Part shown: piece by piece, positions 7,688 to 17,357 of the stretch | How the letters are laid out: each line of letters opens with the position of its first letter | Numbering within the stretch: position 1 is the first letter of the stretch | Source: Opitutales bacterium | GTDB lineage: Bacteria; Verrucomicrobiota; Verrucomicrobiia; Opitutales; Seribacteraceae | Length of the DNA stretch: 34,544 bases | Assembly: GCA_028042835.1 (NCBI GenBank) | Contig: JAOFOL010000020.1 | Span: 1-34,544 of the forward strand | Reading direction: 5' to 3' | Notes under the pieces: generated by a model | The model's input: only the letters and a program-made list of their open reading frames with translations | The model's database searches: none | Told to the model about the DNA's origin: nothing | Position numbers and translations under genes: made by a program

Positions 7688-8152
7688 TTAGCAACAACCG
7701 CTTTCCGGAGAACAGGAAGATACGCTTTCGTTGATTATTACATTAACTGGCTGTGCTTCAGGGATACCGCACTTATCCTTGGCTAAGCAGTCTGTTTGAG
7801 TTGCCTTCAGAAGAAAGCGACCACCATCAAATTCAAGGCCGTATTTACCAATAGTTTCAGATTGGTACTCGACTTCAATCTCAAGGTTACCCAACCCCAA
7901 TTCATTTTCGGCCATTTCGATAATCTCGATTACTTTTTGTGGTTGGAGCCGATGGTCTAAATCATCTGCGCTCCAAAGTTGGAAATTAGCGTTATTTTCT
8001 TTTCGAACAGTTCCTCCACAATCAACATAAATTTTACTGATCATGCCAACCTCAGTGAGATGGAAATGAGGAGCAACATGGCTGCCACTTGGCAAAACAA
8101 AGGTGAGTTGTTCCAATGTAGAAAGAGTGTTTTTGAAGTCTTGGATATTCAT
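7688..8152 (-). CDS. DUF6428 family protein
   Basis: A 154-aa soluble protein. The N-terminal part (MNIQDFKNTL, then LPSGSHVAPHFHLTEVG near 20-36) and the following DCGG and FQLW segments resemble DUF6428 proteins. From memory these often sit near arsenic-resistance genes in Bacteroidota, but no ars gene is visible here. The C-terminus is Cys-rich: TDCLAKDKC near 120-128 and a terminal CSPESGCC, which suggests thiol or metal(loid) binding. It lies 37 bp after the HI0933-type flavoprotein gene on the same strand and may be co-transcribed. No SD is seen. The family call is moderate; the function is unknown. Confidence 0.75.
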   Translation of the reverse strand: MNIQDFKNTLSTLEQLTFVLPSGSHVAPHFHLTEVGMISKIYVDCGGTVRKENNANFQLWSADDLDHRLQPQKVIEIIEMAENELGLGNLEIEVEYQSETIGKYGLEFDGGRFLLKATQTDCLAKDKCGIPEAQPVNVIINESVSSCSPESGCC

Positions 8153-8189
8153 AAGGTAAGGTTATTTAATAAGGGAGATCTTCGTTCTT

Positions 8190-9440
8190 TCAAGAAGAAG
8201 TCTCAATTGGATAAGATTTTGCCATAGACTGACCCGCTATTCTACCCGTTGTCCATGCCGCCTGAAAATTAAATCCTCCTGTGATGCCATCAAGGTTGAG
8301 GCATTCCCCAGCAAAAAAAAGTCCAGGATGAATTTTACTTTCCATAGTCTTGAAATCGACTTCTTTGAGGCAAATTCCCCCACAGGTTACAAATTCATCT
8401 TTGTTCGTAGTCTTACCATCTACTTGGGCTCGAAAAGATAGTAGGTTTCCGACTAAATTTCGTGAATGCTGCTTGCTGAGATGAGCCCAAGTTGTCTCCA
8501 GGGGTATAGAAATGAGATCAAGGATTTTGATCCATAATCTTTTGGGCAGTTCTGGGAACGGGTTTTGTGAAGTCCGTTGCGTGGGGATTTTTTTTCTGAA
8601 ATCATTTAATTGATTTTTAAGATCTTCGGGTTTCATTTGTCCCAGCCAGTTGATCTCTGTTTCAAATCGATAATTTAATTTAGCAAGATTTTCGGCATCC
8701 CATGCTGAAGCTCGTAAAACAGCCGGTCCACTCAACCCACGATGAGTGATTAGGATGGGGCCATTTTGTTTCTTACCTAGAGGGTGATTTAGCACGGTGG
8801 CATTTTGGACGGAGATTCCTGCGAGGTCTCTGAGGGGATGTGCCTTTAGATTGAATGAAAAAAGAGATGGCATCGAGGGATGTATCTTATGCCCGAGTTT
8901 ACTCAGGGATTCTTCCAAACCTGAGCTTTTAAGGGATCCAAGCGCTAAACAGACTCGGTTGGCAATTAAAGTTTCTCCCCCAGCTAATGTAAGTTTCCAC
9001 TTGTCGTGAAGTTTTTCTATATTTAAAAGCCGGTTTTCTCGTAAAGTTTTGATTCCAGCTTTGCGAGCTGTTTCTGTGAGGCAATCAATTACGGTCTGCG
9101 AACTATTAGATTTTGGGAACATTCGTCCATCGTCCTCAGTCTTGGTCTCTACCCCTCTTTGTTCAAACCATTTGATGGTATCAAGAGGTTGCCAGTGATG
9201 AAAAGCTCCTCTCAATTCTCGTGGACCCCGGGGATAGCGTAAGCTTAATTCTTTTGGATCAAAACAATGATGGGTGAGGTTGCACCTTCCTCCACCTGAA
9301 ATTTTTACCTTACGAAGAATTTTTTTTCCAGCTTCCACAATGCGAATGTCTGCGGATGGATTTATTTCAGCTGCCGTGATCGCAGTAAAGTAGCCAGCCG
9401 CACCTCCTCCAATGACTAAAGTTTTTCCTTCGTCCTCCAT
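8190..9440 (-). CDS. HI0933/YhiN-type flavoprotein (NAD(P)/FAD-dependent oxidoreductase)
   Basis: A 416-aa flavoprotein from the ATG at 9440. It opens with the dinucleotide-binding loop VIGGGAAGYFTA (about 9-20) and carries KISGGGRCNLTH near 48-59, the signature of the HI0933/BaiN family. The closing TGGFNFQAAWTTGRIAG is the second FAD-contact segment. Family members bind FAD and are annotated as oxidoreductases; some act in bile-acid reduction, but the general substrate is unknown. The frame extends 23 codons upstream to 9509. The extension has no family counterpart and would run into the divergent gene's promoter, so I placed the start at 9440. A divergent TTGTCA on the minus strand (9509-9504) may serve it. 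Confidence 0.9.
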   Translation of the reverse strand: MEDEGKTLVIGGGAAGYFTAITAAEINPSADIRIVEAGKKILRKVKISGGGRCNLTHHCFDPKELSLRYPRGPRELRGAFHHWQPLDTIKWFEQRGVETKTEDDGRMFPKSNSSQTVIDCLTETARKAGIKTLRENRLLNIEKLHDKWKLTLAGGETLIANRVCLALGSLKSSGLEESLSKLGHKIHPSMPSLFSFNLKAHPLRDLAGISVQNATVLNHPLGKKQNGPILITHRGLSGPAVLRASAWDAENLAKLNYRFETEINWLGQMKPEDLKNQLNDFRKKIPTQRTSQNPFPELPKRLWIKILDLISIPLETTWAHLSKQHSRNLVGNLLSFRAQVDGKTTNKDEFVTCGGICLKEVDFKTMESKIHPGLFFAGECLNLDGITGGFNFQAAWTTGRIAGQSMAKSYPIETSS

Positions 9441-9502
9441 TTCTCTAAGATAGCAAGGTCTTGAAAGTGGCGAAAGCAAGGAATTTATAAAAAGATAGGG
9501 GC

Positions 9503-9531
9503 TTGACAAATAAACTAAATATGCATATACC
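9503..9531 (+). promoter_or_regulatory. putative promoter of the lectin-like gene, overlapping a divergent -35
   Basis: A perfect TTGACA (9503-9508), a 17-bp spacer and TATACC (9526-9531) predict a start near 9538, one base before an in-frame ATG at 9539. The TTGACAA also reads as TTGTCAA on the other strand, so divergent -35 elements for this gene and the flavoprotein gene may overlap. Confidence 0.4.
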
Positions 9532-10240
9532 TAAGTGCATGCAATCATTATCTACTATCCTATTGCTTTCCGTTTTTATTTATTCGGCGGTCGTAGCCAG
9601 TGCTCAAAAATTCGACAATTATAAGCTTGGAGCATCGGTTCATCCTCGAAAACACAAGTTTTCCCTTACTCCAGTCGCGGATCAAATAAAGATGAATTCG
9701 AAGGGTCATTGGCAGATGGATTCAGATCAGGATAAAATTCCAGATGATGTGGAAAAGAATGGATACAGTGTATATTGGCAAATCATGGGAAGTTTTACAT
9801 GGCATGAAGCGGCAGAAGATGCGATTCAGCGGGGTGGGTTCATTGCCACTGTTCCCACTGAAGAAGCTCATTATAAAATTCTTTCTATAATTAAAGAAAG
9901 AAAGTCATCTTGGTTGGGAGGACATGATCAGACTAAGCAAAATAGATGGGAGTGGATTACAGGAGAGAAATGGGGCTTTTCGAAGTGGGCCAAGGCAGAA
10001 CCTAATAATTATGGGGGCCCTGAAGATGGACTTATCCTTAGTTTTGGAAAAGATTATGAGTATTGGAATGATGGGAAGATATCCACCCGATGCAGTTACA
10101 TTTTGGAGAAAGTTTACAAAACAAATCCGTTCTTAGCCGACTCTGATGGAGATGGCTTTCAGGATTTAGTTGAGATCAAAAACGGATTTGATCCCAATGA
10201 TTCAAACTCTAGACCATATAATAACTATCTGCTCCCATAA
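9521..10240 (+). CDS. secreted C-type-lectin-like domain protein with Ca-binding repeats
   Basis: A 239-aa protein from the ATG at 9521. It has a signal peptide (to about residue 28, VVASA-Q) and a DSDQDKIPD calcium-loop element (67-75). A C-type-lectin-like domain spans about 82-197: FTWHEAAEDA (92-101), WLGGHD (131-136), EPNN (160-163) and WND (182-184). A thrombospondin type-3-like DSDGDGFQD (207-215) with NGFDPNDSNS follows. Lectin-like domains of this kind bind glycans or proteins outside the cell. The fold's usual disulfides are lacking, since only Cys191 lies in the domain. If the promoter at 9503-9531 is used, translation would start at the ATG at 9539 instead. No operon partner is evident; recC starts 182 bp later. 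Confidence 0.85.
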   Translation: MHIPKCMQSLSTILLLSVFIYSAVVASAQKFDNYKLGASVHPRKHKFSLTPVADQIKMNSKGHWQMDSDQDKIPDDVEKNGYSVYWQIMGSFTWHEAAEDAIQRGGFIATVPTEEAHYKILSIIKERKSSWLGGHDQTKQNRWEWITGEKWGFSKWAKAEPNNYGGPEDGLILSFGKDYEYWNDGKISTRCSYILEKVYKTNPFLADSDGDGFQDLVEIKNGFDPNDSNSRPYNNYLLP

Positions 10241-10259
10241 TAATTCTTTCAATACGGGC

Positions 10260-10285
10260 AGACATTAAAAAAAATTTTAATGTCT
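10260..10285 (+). terminator. AT-rich perfect hairpin after the lectin-like gene
   Basis: An 11-bp perfect inverted repeat (AGACATTAAAA at 10260-10270, TTTTAATGTCT at 10275-10285) with an AAAA loop lies 20 bp after the stop. No T-run follows the stem, and it is AT-rich, so termination may be weak; an operator role for the following recCBD operon is an alternative. The rest of 10286-10422 shows no further feature. Confidence 0.4.
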
Positions 10286-10422
10286 AAGGAGTTGGCACGG
10301 TGTGATTACAAGTGATTAGTAAAGATTTATCTTTTCATTATTGATTGAATAGCTGTATTAAATTCTCTGGTGGATTTTAGAAATTACAGCAAAGAAATTA
10401 CTGGGGTATCAGGCGCACTGCG

Positions 10423-13400
10423 ATGAGTACGGATACACAAATATCTGAGCCTCAACTCGGGAACGGTATTATGCTCTATGGGTCGAATGATCCGGGCATT
10501 TTAATCGAAGAGTGTGCGAGGCAACTGAAGGCTCCTCTGTCTGACCCCCTTAAGGAAGAGGAGTTTCTTGTGCAAAGCCGAGGAATGGCCACTTGGCTAC
10601 AACTTGGTATCGCCAAGAAAAATGGAATTTTTGCTCGTGGTAGATTTCGTTTTCAAGAGGAAGCCATTTGGATGATTTTAAAAGGATTCTTTGGGGAAGG
10701 ACCTGAAAAAAACCCATATACGAAAGAAGGTATGGCTTGGAAGATATTTGATCTCCTCCCCGGTTTAATGGCTGAAGATTCAGCAACATTTTCATCTTTG
10801 CTTGATTATGTTGGAGAAGAGGATTTACGGGATGGGAACAGAGTTTTCCGGCTTTGCCGTCAAATTGCCACCCTTTATGATTCCTATCTCACCTATCGCC
10901 CAGAATTGATTCTTGGTTGGAATGAGTCCAAATTTCCTGAAGACCGGAATCGATGGCAGGCTATACTTTGGAAAAAGTTAAGGTCAGCCCTTGGTTTTAA
11001 GACATTACCGGAATTAGTGAGTCGCATACAAGGTGGTATCCATCCCCGGCAATTGGATTGGCTCCCCGAAAGACTTTCGGTTTTTGGAATTTCAACGATG
11101 CCTCCTCTTTTCTTGAATGTATTAAAAGCCTATGGCCAAGTCCGCCCGCTGAAAATTTTCTGCCTCCAACCGGCTCCTGTTTTCTGGGGTGAGGTCGAGT
11201 CTGAAAAGTGGAAGTTGCGTGCACTTAAAAGGGCTGAAGTTCAAGCAGGTTATCCAGTGGATGAAGATTTATTGAGTGATCGAGCAGGAAATCCATTGAT
11301 AGGTTCTTTGGGAAGGACAGGGCGTGAGTTTTTTAATATGTTGGTAGATCAAGACGCCCATGATTGCCCCTTAGTCTTTCGAAAGCCTGAAGGTCACCAA
11401 ATCTTACACAGGCTTCAACGGTGGATCTTTGATGTCCTGGGTGAAGAGACTGAAGCTATGTCTATGGCAGAAAGTGAAGATGATAGCCTCGTTGTTAATA
11501 ATTGCCATGGACCGATGCGGGAGACCGAGGTTTTAAGAGATTATCTTTTAAAACGATTCCGGGATGATCCGAGTTTACAACCGAGCGAGGTTTTGGTGAT
11601 GATGCCAAGTCCCGAAGAATATTCCCCTTATATTCGAGCCACATTTGGAGGAATGGAAGAAGGGATGCCGAGAGATTTTCCATTTTCAATCGTTGATCGA
11701 GAACCTAGAATGGAAAGTCACTTGATTGATTTTTTATTTGATCTGCTCGAGTTTTTTGATGGTCGAGCCACCAATCGCGAAGTACTCGACCTTCTTGATG
11801 CACTTCCATCACGGGTTAAAAATGAATGGGAAGACATTGATTTGGAGATCTTTCGCAAATGGATTAATGATTGTCATGCGTATTGGGGTTTCAATGAGGC
11901 TCACCGTGAGAGGTGTGGTTCAACTGCGACCGATGAGCATACATGGAAACATGCTTTGGACAGGATGGCTCTTGGGTTTTGCATGCGTGGTGAGAATAAG
12001 GAATTATGGAATGGCACTTTACCGTATGATGAAATCGAAGGAGAGAATAGCATCCGGTTTTCTCAATTATTCAGGTTCCTGTCATCTCTTTCTGCATTTG
12101 AAAAACAATCCCGTGCTGAACAGAATCTTTCGAGTTGGTGCGATTGGCTTGGCCGATTGGCAAATGAGTTTTTTCCTCAGAATGACCGAACTTTACTTGA
12201 TCGTAGAAAAATCAATGAGGCCATTGGGGACCTTGGTTCAGAATATCGTGCATTGTCCGAGGATGGGGTAGTCCCACTTCGAGTTATTCGTTACCATCTT
12301 GGGAATGTACTGGAGGTCGGATCGCCTCAAGGGCGTTTCTTAACTCAGGGTGTTACTTTTAGCGGTTTGCGACCAATGAGGAGCGTGAATGCACGGGTGA
12401 TTTGTATACTGGGCATGAACGACCAAGCTTTTCCTCGTCAGGACCGTTCTCCCAGTTTTGATCTTTCGGGAGACCGGCGGCCAGGAGACCGGTCCGCTCG
12501 GGAAGATGACAGGTATTTATTTCTCGAGACAATTTGGTGTGCAAAAGATTTTCTATATTTAAGTTATGTAGGACAGTCGATTCGCCAATCCCAAGATATT
12601 CCGCCGAGTGTGGTGATAACGGAGTTATTAGATGGTCTAGATAAAATAGTGGAGTGGCAGGATGAAAATTGTAATACGCTTAGAGCCAGGGAAGCGATTG
12701 TGTGTCGGCAGACCCTCCATCCATTTGGGCAGGAAAATTTTTTAGGTCTTCGAATTCCGCGTTCTTTCTCGATGCCAAACTTAAAAGCAGCCCGTTCACT
12801 TTTGCATCCGGGAAAAAAGATTCTTCCATTCGTTAATGGATCAATGAATGTAAATGAAAACAGGAATACTGAAATTTCCCTTAGAGACTTAGTTGAGTTT
12901 TTTACGAATCCCGCAAGATCTTTCCTTACATATTCCTTAGGTATGAAGTTGTGGGACGAGGAAGCCTCTCCACCAGACTGCGAACCTTTGGAGATCGATA
13001 GCCTGGGGAAATATAAATTAATGAGTCAAATGTTGGATGTGTTGCTCACTGGAAATGATATTTCTTCCTTATATGAATTGGAAAAAGCAGAGGGTCGCTT
13101 ACCACCGGCAAATCTTGGTGAAGTTTGGTTTCATGAGTCGCAAAGAGAAGTCGAGGCTTTCATAAAACAATGGGGCGATCTGCTAGTCCCGTCTGCATTT
13201 GAACCCCAATCTTTTGAGCAGGAAATTGCTGGATTTTCTTTTCGGGGAGAAATTCCATCTTTAAGGAATGAAAAACATATTCTTTTTCGATGTTCCAAAA
13301 AAATTAATGGCAAAGATAGGGTACGCTTATGGGTTGAACACATAAGTGGTTGTGCATTTTCTTCCGAGGATTCTTTTCAAACGCTTTTCTTATGCACCGA

Positions 13401-13794
13401 TCAAAAATATTTACACGCCAGTCCGGTTCCGCGGAAACAAGCATTAGGTATAATTGAGCAATTAATTTTGCTTCGTGACTCCGGGCTAGGGGAACCCCTT
13501 CCTTTTTTTCCAAATTCTTCCCACGCGTATCAAGAATCGATCCAGCAATCTTCGATTTCAAATGATTCCACTGAAGAGGAGGTTGCAAAAGCAGAACTGG
13601 TAGCGATGAATTCCGCTGAAAAATCATGGGCTTCCATTAAGATTAAAGGTGAGCGAATCCCGGGGGAGGGTGATGATTTTTCTTACCAGACATGTTTCGG
13701 GAAAAAACCATTTGATGAACTAGCCTTTGCCAAATTATCAGCTCAATTTTTTGAGCCCTATGATCAATTTGTAAAATTGGAAAAAAAAGAATGA
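10423..13794 (+). CDS. recC: exodeoxyribonuclease V gamma subunit RecC
   Basis: At 1123 aa it matches the usual RecC length. RecC holds the RecBCD complex together and scans the 3' strand for Chi. Family stretches are clear: QSRGMATWLQ near 50, RWQAILWKKL near 176, FGISTMPP near 221, NCHGPMRETEVL near 359, and GLRPMRS with GMNDQAFPRQ near 650-670. The degenerate helicase-like core has lost its ATP-binding loop, as expected. The ATG at 10423 lacks an SD; an ATG 16 codons later (LYGSNDP) would be closer to the usual RecC N-terminus and is a fair alternative. It overlaps recB by 4 bp (ATGA) and heads a recC-recB-recD operon without the ptrA gene found in Escherichia coli. Confidence 0.93.
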   Translation: MSTDTQISEPQLGNGIMLYGSNDPGILIEECARQLKAPLSDPLKEEEFLVQSRGMATWLQLGIAKKNGIFARGRFRFQEEAIWMILKGFFGEGPEKNPYTKEGMAWKIFDLLPGLMAEDSATFSSLLDYVGEEDLRDGNRVFRLCRQIATLYDSYLTYRPELILGWNESKFPEDRNRWQAILWKKLRSALGFKTLPELVSRIQGGIHPRQLDWLPERLSVFGISTMPPLFLNVLKAYGQVRPLKIFCLQPAPVFWGEVESEKWKLRALKRAEVQAGYPVDEDLLSDRAGNPLIGSLGRTGREFFNMLVDQDAHDCPLVFRKPEGHQILHRLQRWIFDVLGEETEAMSMAESEDDSLVVNNCHGPMRETEVLRDYLLKRFRDDPSLQPSEVLVMMPSPEEYSPYIRATFGGMEEGMPRDFPFSIVDREPRMESHLIDFLFDLLEFFDGRATNREVLDLLDALPSRVKNEWEDIDLEIFRKWINDCHAYWGFNEAHRERCGSTATDEHTWKHALDRMALGFCMRGENKELWNGTLPYDEIEGENSIRFSQLFRFLSSLSAFEKQSRAEQNLSSWCDWLGRLANEFFPQNDRTLLDRRKINEAIGDLGSEYRALSEDGVVPLRVIRYHLGNVLEVGSPQGRFLTQGVTFSGLRPMRSVNARVICILGMNDQAFPRQDRSPSFDLSGDRRPGDRSAREDDRYLFLETIWCAKDFLYLSYVGQSIRQSQDIPPSVVITELLDGLDKIVEWQDENCNTLRAREAIVCRQTLHPFGQENFLGLRIPRSFSMPNLKAARSLLHPGKKILPFVNGSMNVNENRNTEISLRDLVEFFTNPARSFLTYSLGMKLWDEEASPPDCEPLEIDSLGKYKLMSQMLDVLLTGNDISSLYELEKAEGRLPPANLGEVWFHESQREVEAFIKQWGDLLVPSAFEPQSFEQEIAGFSFRGEIPSLRNEKHILFRCSKKINGKDRVRLWVEHISGCAFSSEDSFQTLFLCTDQKYLHASPVPRKQALGIIEQLILLRDSGLGEPLPFFPNSSHAYQESIQQSSISNDSTEEEVAKAELVAMNSAEKSWASIKIKGERIPGEGDDFSYQTCFGKKPFDELAFAKLSAQFFEPYDQFVKLEKKE

Positions 13795-16700
13795 AGCCAT
13801 TTGATTGCACATCAGAATCTTTGGATAAAGGAGTTACCTTATTGGAAGCGAGTGCAGGAACTGGGAAGACCTATGCTTTGGCGAGGATTTTCCTACGCCT
13901 AGTTGTAGAAGAAGGCGTAGAAGTAGGTAAATTACTAACTGTCACCTTTACCTCTGCAGCGACCGAAGAGTTGCGCGGACGGATTCGAGAATTGCTGGTG
14001 CTTGCCCTCGCATCCTTACAGGCTGAATCGAAACCTGATGAAGATCAGACAATAAAGAGATTGAGAGACTTAGGTTCAGTTTCAAAAGAGGAATGTATTC
14101 GCAGGCTACGCTTAGCCATTACCTGTTTTGATGAGGCAATTATCAGCACAATACATGGATTTTGCCATCGGGTATTGGCTGAAAATTCTTTGGAGACAAA
14201 TTGTTTGTTTGATGCGGAATTAGATAAATCAACCGATCACCTTATTTTAGATGCAGTTCGCGATTATTGGCGGATCAACTTCTGCGGAGCAAATCCTTTG
14301 GTCTCAGCAGTCGTGTCTATTGAAAAAATAAAGACAGATAGTGCCTTTCAATTTTATAAGAAATTACCAAGTACCCAGGGCTATGAGATTGGTTTTAACC
14401 CTGGGATGAGCTTACTTGAGGCTCAGGATAATCTGCTTCGAGTATTTAATGATGTAGGGTTGAGCTGGGTAAATGCAAAAGAAGATTACCTCAATTATGT
14501 TTCCTCCAAAATTTATAAATATACCGCCTATAAAAAAGTAAATTTACATACCGAAATTTTGGATCGAGTTTTTATTCAAGGGGAAACAGTTACTCCAGAT
14601 TTGATCGAGATTTTTGAATTTGTAAGGGAAGCAAAATTAAAACCTTTGAAAGATTTCCGGGATGAAGTAAAACCAGAGTTTGCGATCTTAGCAGAAGAGT
14701 TTTGGCAGAGTATCGAAAACTTCTCGCAAGCTCTACGGATTGATTGCGTGTCATTTATTAATCAGAGGTTGTCAGGATGGAAGGGTGAACGAGGAATTTT
14801 ATCTTTTGATGATCTCCTTAGTATCACAGCAACTGCGATTCTAAGAAAAGATTCAGTGGGTGAACAATTAAGGGAATCTTTACGATCCTCATTTGAGGTA
14901 GCCATGATTGATGAATTTCAGGATACAGATCCTGTACAATTCACAATTTTCCGTGAATTGTTTGCTGGTACGGGGCGGCATTGGCTCTTCTTGATCGGAG
15001 ATCCCAAGCAATCTATCTATCGGTTCAGGGGGGCTGATTTAGAAGCTTACTTTGATTTTGGGCGTAAGACCGAAGGGCGAAAATTTTCGTTGGAAACGAA
15101 TTTTCGGACTGTTGCTCCCTTAGTCAATGCTACGAATGAAATTTTTAAAAAGAGTAGCAAGCCATTTTTACATGACGATTTATTGTTCAAGCCAGTTAAA
15201 CCGAACTTAGAAGAGCCGGTTGACCAAAGTAAGTTATACTTGGAAAGCGGAAATCATTTGGCTCCTCTTGAGATCAGGGAGTTAAAGAACACGGGGGATT
15301 CTAAAATTTATAATACCGAAGCTAGAAAGAAAATTATTCATGATATGATTAATCAGATCTTTAAAGTTTTAGGTAGTGGAGAGATCGGAACTAATCGGGT
15401 GAAGCCTGAAAATATTGCTATCCTTGTCCGCTCAAATCCTCAGGCTTTAGAAGTCTGGGAAGTCTTCAGGTCGTTTGGTTTACCTGCCGTTGTCTTCTCC
15501 GATATCAGTCTTTTTGCTTCTGTAGAGTCCAAAGAATTACTTTGGGTACTGGAAGGAATGGTCGATTGTAGGAATGAAAGATCTGTCCGTCGTGCATTGG
15601 CAACTGGTTTATTGGGAATGAAGACTCAGGACTTTTTAGACTGGCAAAAAGATTCCTGGAGTTGGGATGCTTGGCTGTCATGCTTTCGCCTACATTTGGA
15701 ATTGTGGCGGAAAGAGGGAATTTATGTGGCTGTCATCAGTCTGTTAAGAAGGGCTCGGGCTTTGAGTCAAAATCTCCGCCGGCCAGACGGGGAGCGCCGA
15801 GTAACTAATTTTCTCCACCTTGCTGAGGTATTACATCAAGCATCCTCATGCAATCCGATGTCCCCGAATTCCCTGGTTGTTTGGCTGCGTGATCAAATTG
15901 AACAGTCTGCTCATGCCGAGGAAGAATATCAGCTCCGCCTGGAATCGGAATCAACTGCCATTCAGATTTTAACAGTTCATAAATCTAAAGGGCTTGAGTA
16001 CCCAATTGTATTTGTCCCCTTTCTTGGGTTTAGCCCGGGGCGTATGGACGAGGGCTTTTTTTACCATGATCATAGAGGGCAATTAGTTGTAGACTTAAAA
16101 AAGAGTGCCGGAATAGAGGCTTCCGTGCAGGGAATGCTGGAAGAGGATCAGGAGGATGCCAGGGTGCTTTATGTGGCTATTACCCGAGCGGCATCCCGGT
16201 GTGTGATTTATCACGCACCCGTTCCAATCAATGAGAACAAGTATGCTCAACAGTTAAAGATTCCTGCCCTCACCCGGATACTCCGGAGCCAGGTATCGAG
16301 TGAAAATGAGGAGCTATCCAGTAAGGATTGGAAGGAAAATAAAATTGAATCTGAAATCCTATATTGGATTGAGAAATATCAATTAGAGAATTTTATATCA
16401 TTCAATTCCTTTTCCGGAGACGAGGATATTAAAGTATATGACTGGAAGGAATCCTCCACTTTATTAATACCACAACTTTCAGGCAATACTTGGCCTGTAG
16501 ATCGTAAAATTCCCAATGGGGTTTTATTACGTTCATTCAGCGGACTTGTTCAACGAGTTGATTTTGACGGGCGTGACTTGGATGCAGTCCAAACGACCGA
16601 AGACGGAGGTACTTTAGATCATTCCGAATTAGCCGATAAAATTTTTGAATTTCCTGCAGGAGCCGAGGCGGGAACATTTATGCACGAGGTTTTTGAAGAG

Positions 16701-17357
16701 ATTGATTTTCAGGATTCCCGGAATTGGAAAAAGATTATTCAAGTAGCTCTGGAGAAATATGGCTTTGATTCAAATAAATGGCTTCATGTAATTTATTCGA
16801 TGACTCAAAAAGTAATTAATTCTCCATTACAGTCGGGATTTTCCCTTGGTGATGTGTATAGGGGGGATCGGGTTGAAGAAATGGAGTTTCATTTTCCTAT
16901 ACGACAGGGAGTGATTACTCAGTTGGCAGGTGAGTTGCCGGACTCTTCTTTCTTGGGCCGCTATTTGCGCGGTCTTGCCGGTGACCAGGTATTACAGATC
17001 GAATCGCAGGGATATTTGAAGGGGCTTATAGATTTAATATTTAGGTTTGATGATAAGTATTTTCTCCTGGATTGGAAATCAAACAGGCTCAATGGAAGGG
17101 CTGACGGGTTTGGACCTCTTGGATTAGAATCTGAAATGTTAGATCATCATTATGTCTTGCAGTATCATTTGTACCTTGTCGGTCTGTTGCGTTTTTTACG
17201 GGGCAGAATAGAAGATTTTGATTACAAAACTCATTTTGGTGGGGTTTATTATTTATTTCTTCGTGGAATGGGTGAAGAAACAGACCAAGGGATATTCTTT
17301 GATTTCCCAGAACAGTCCGTGATTGAAAAACTGGAAAACTTTCTTTGCCAAAGATGA
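13791..17357 (+). CDS. recB: exodeoxyribonuclease V beta subunit RecB
   Basis: An 1188-aa UvrD-type helicase plus nuclease, the usual size. Walker A ASAGTGKT lies at 20-27, the Walker B region DEFQDTDP at 374-381 and motif III GDPKQSIYRFRGAD near 404. The C-terminal nuclease has His965 (GTFMH), Asp1081 (GLIDL), Asp1094 and Lys1096 (LLDWKSN), and a QYHLYL helix, so the catalytic site looks intact. RecB is the 3'-5' motor and the only nuclease of the complex. The start overlaps the recC stop (ATGA, 13791-13794) and the stop overlaps the recD start, which suggests translational coupling. Confidence 0.96.
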   Translation: MKPFDCTSESLDKGVTLLEASAGTGKTYALARIFLRLVVEEGVEVGKLLTVTFTSAATEELRGRIRELLVLALASLQAESKPDEDQTIKRLRDLGSVSKEECIRRLRLAITCFDEAIISTIHGFCHRVLAENSLETNCLFDAELDKSTDHLILDAVRDYWRINFCGANPLVSAVVSIEKIKTDSAFQFYKKLPSTQGYEIGFNPGMSLLEAQDNLLRVFNDVGLSWVNAKEDYLNYVSSKIYKYTAYKKVNLHTEILDRVFIQGETVTPDLIEIFEFVREAKLKPLKDFRDEVKPEFAILAEEFWQSIENFSQALRIDCVSFINQRLSGWKGERGILSFDDLLSITATAILRKDSVGEQLRESLRSSFEVAMIDEFQDTDPVQFTIFRELFAGTGRHWLFLIGDPKQSIYRFRGADLEAYFDFGRKTEGRKFSLETNFRTVAPLVNATNEIFKKSSKPFLHDDLLFKPVKPNLEEPVDQSKLYLESGNHLAPLEIRELKNTGDSKIYNTEARKKIIHDMINQIFKVLGSGEIGTNRVKPENIAILVRSNPQALEVWEVFRSFGLPAVVFSDISLFASVESKELLWVLEGMVDCRNERSVRRALATGLLGMKTQDFLDWQKDSWSWDAWLSCFRLHLELWRKEGIYVAVISLLRRARALSQNLRRPDGERRVTNFLHLAEVLHQASSCNPMSPNSLVVWLRDQIEQSAHAEEEYQLRLESESTAIQILTVHKSKGLEYPIVFVPFLGFSPGRMDEGFFYHDHRGQLVVDLKKSAGIEASVQGMLEEDQEDARVLYVAITRAASRCVIYHAPVPINENKYAQQLKIPALTRILRSQVSSENEELSSKDWKENKIESEILYWIEKYQLENFISFNSFSGDEDIKVYDWKESSTLLIPQLSGNTWPVDRKIPNGVLLRSFSGLVQRVDFDGRDLDAVQTTEDGGTLDHSELADKIFEFPAGAEAGTFMHEVFEEIDFQDSRNWKKIIQVALEKYGFDSNKWLHVIYSMTQKVINSPLQSGFSLGDVYRGDRVEEMEFHFPIRQGVITQLAGELPDSSFLGRYLRGLAGDQVLQIESQGYLKGLIDLIFRFDDKYFLLDWKSNRLNGRADGFGPLGLESEMLDHHYVLQYHLYLVGLLRFLRGRIEDFDYKTHFGGVYYLFLRGMGEETDQGIFFDFPEQSVIEKLENFLCQR

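Noticed and set aside
11726-12271. Plus-strand frame of 181 codons within recC
   Set aside because: Overlaps conserved RecC residues in another frame and shows no family features.
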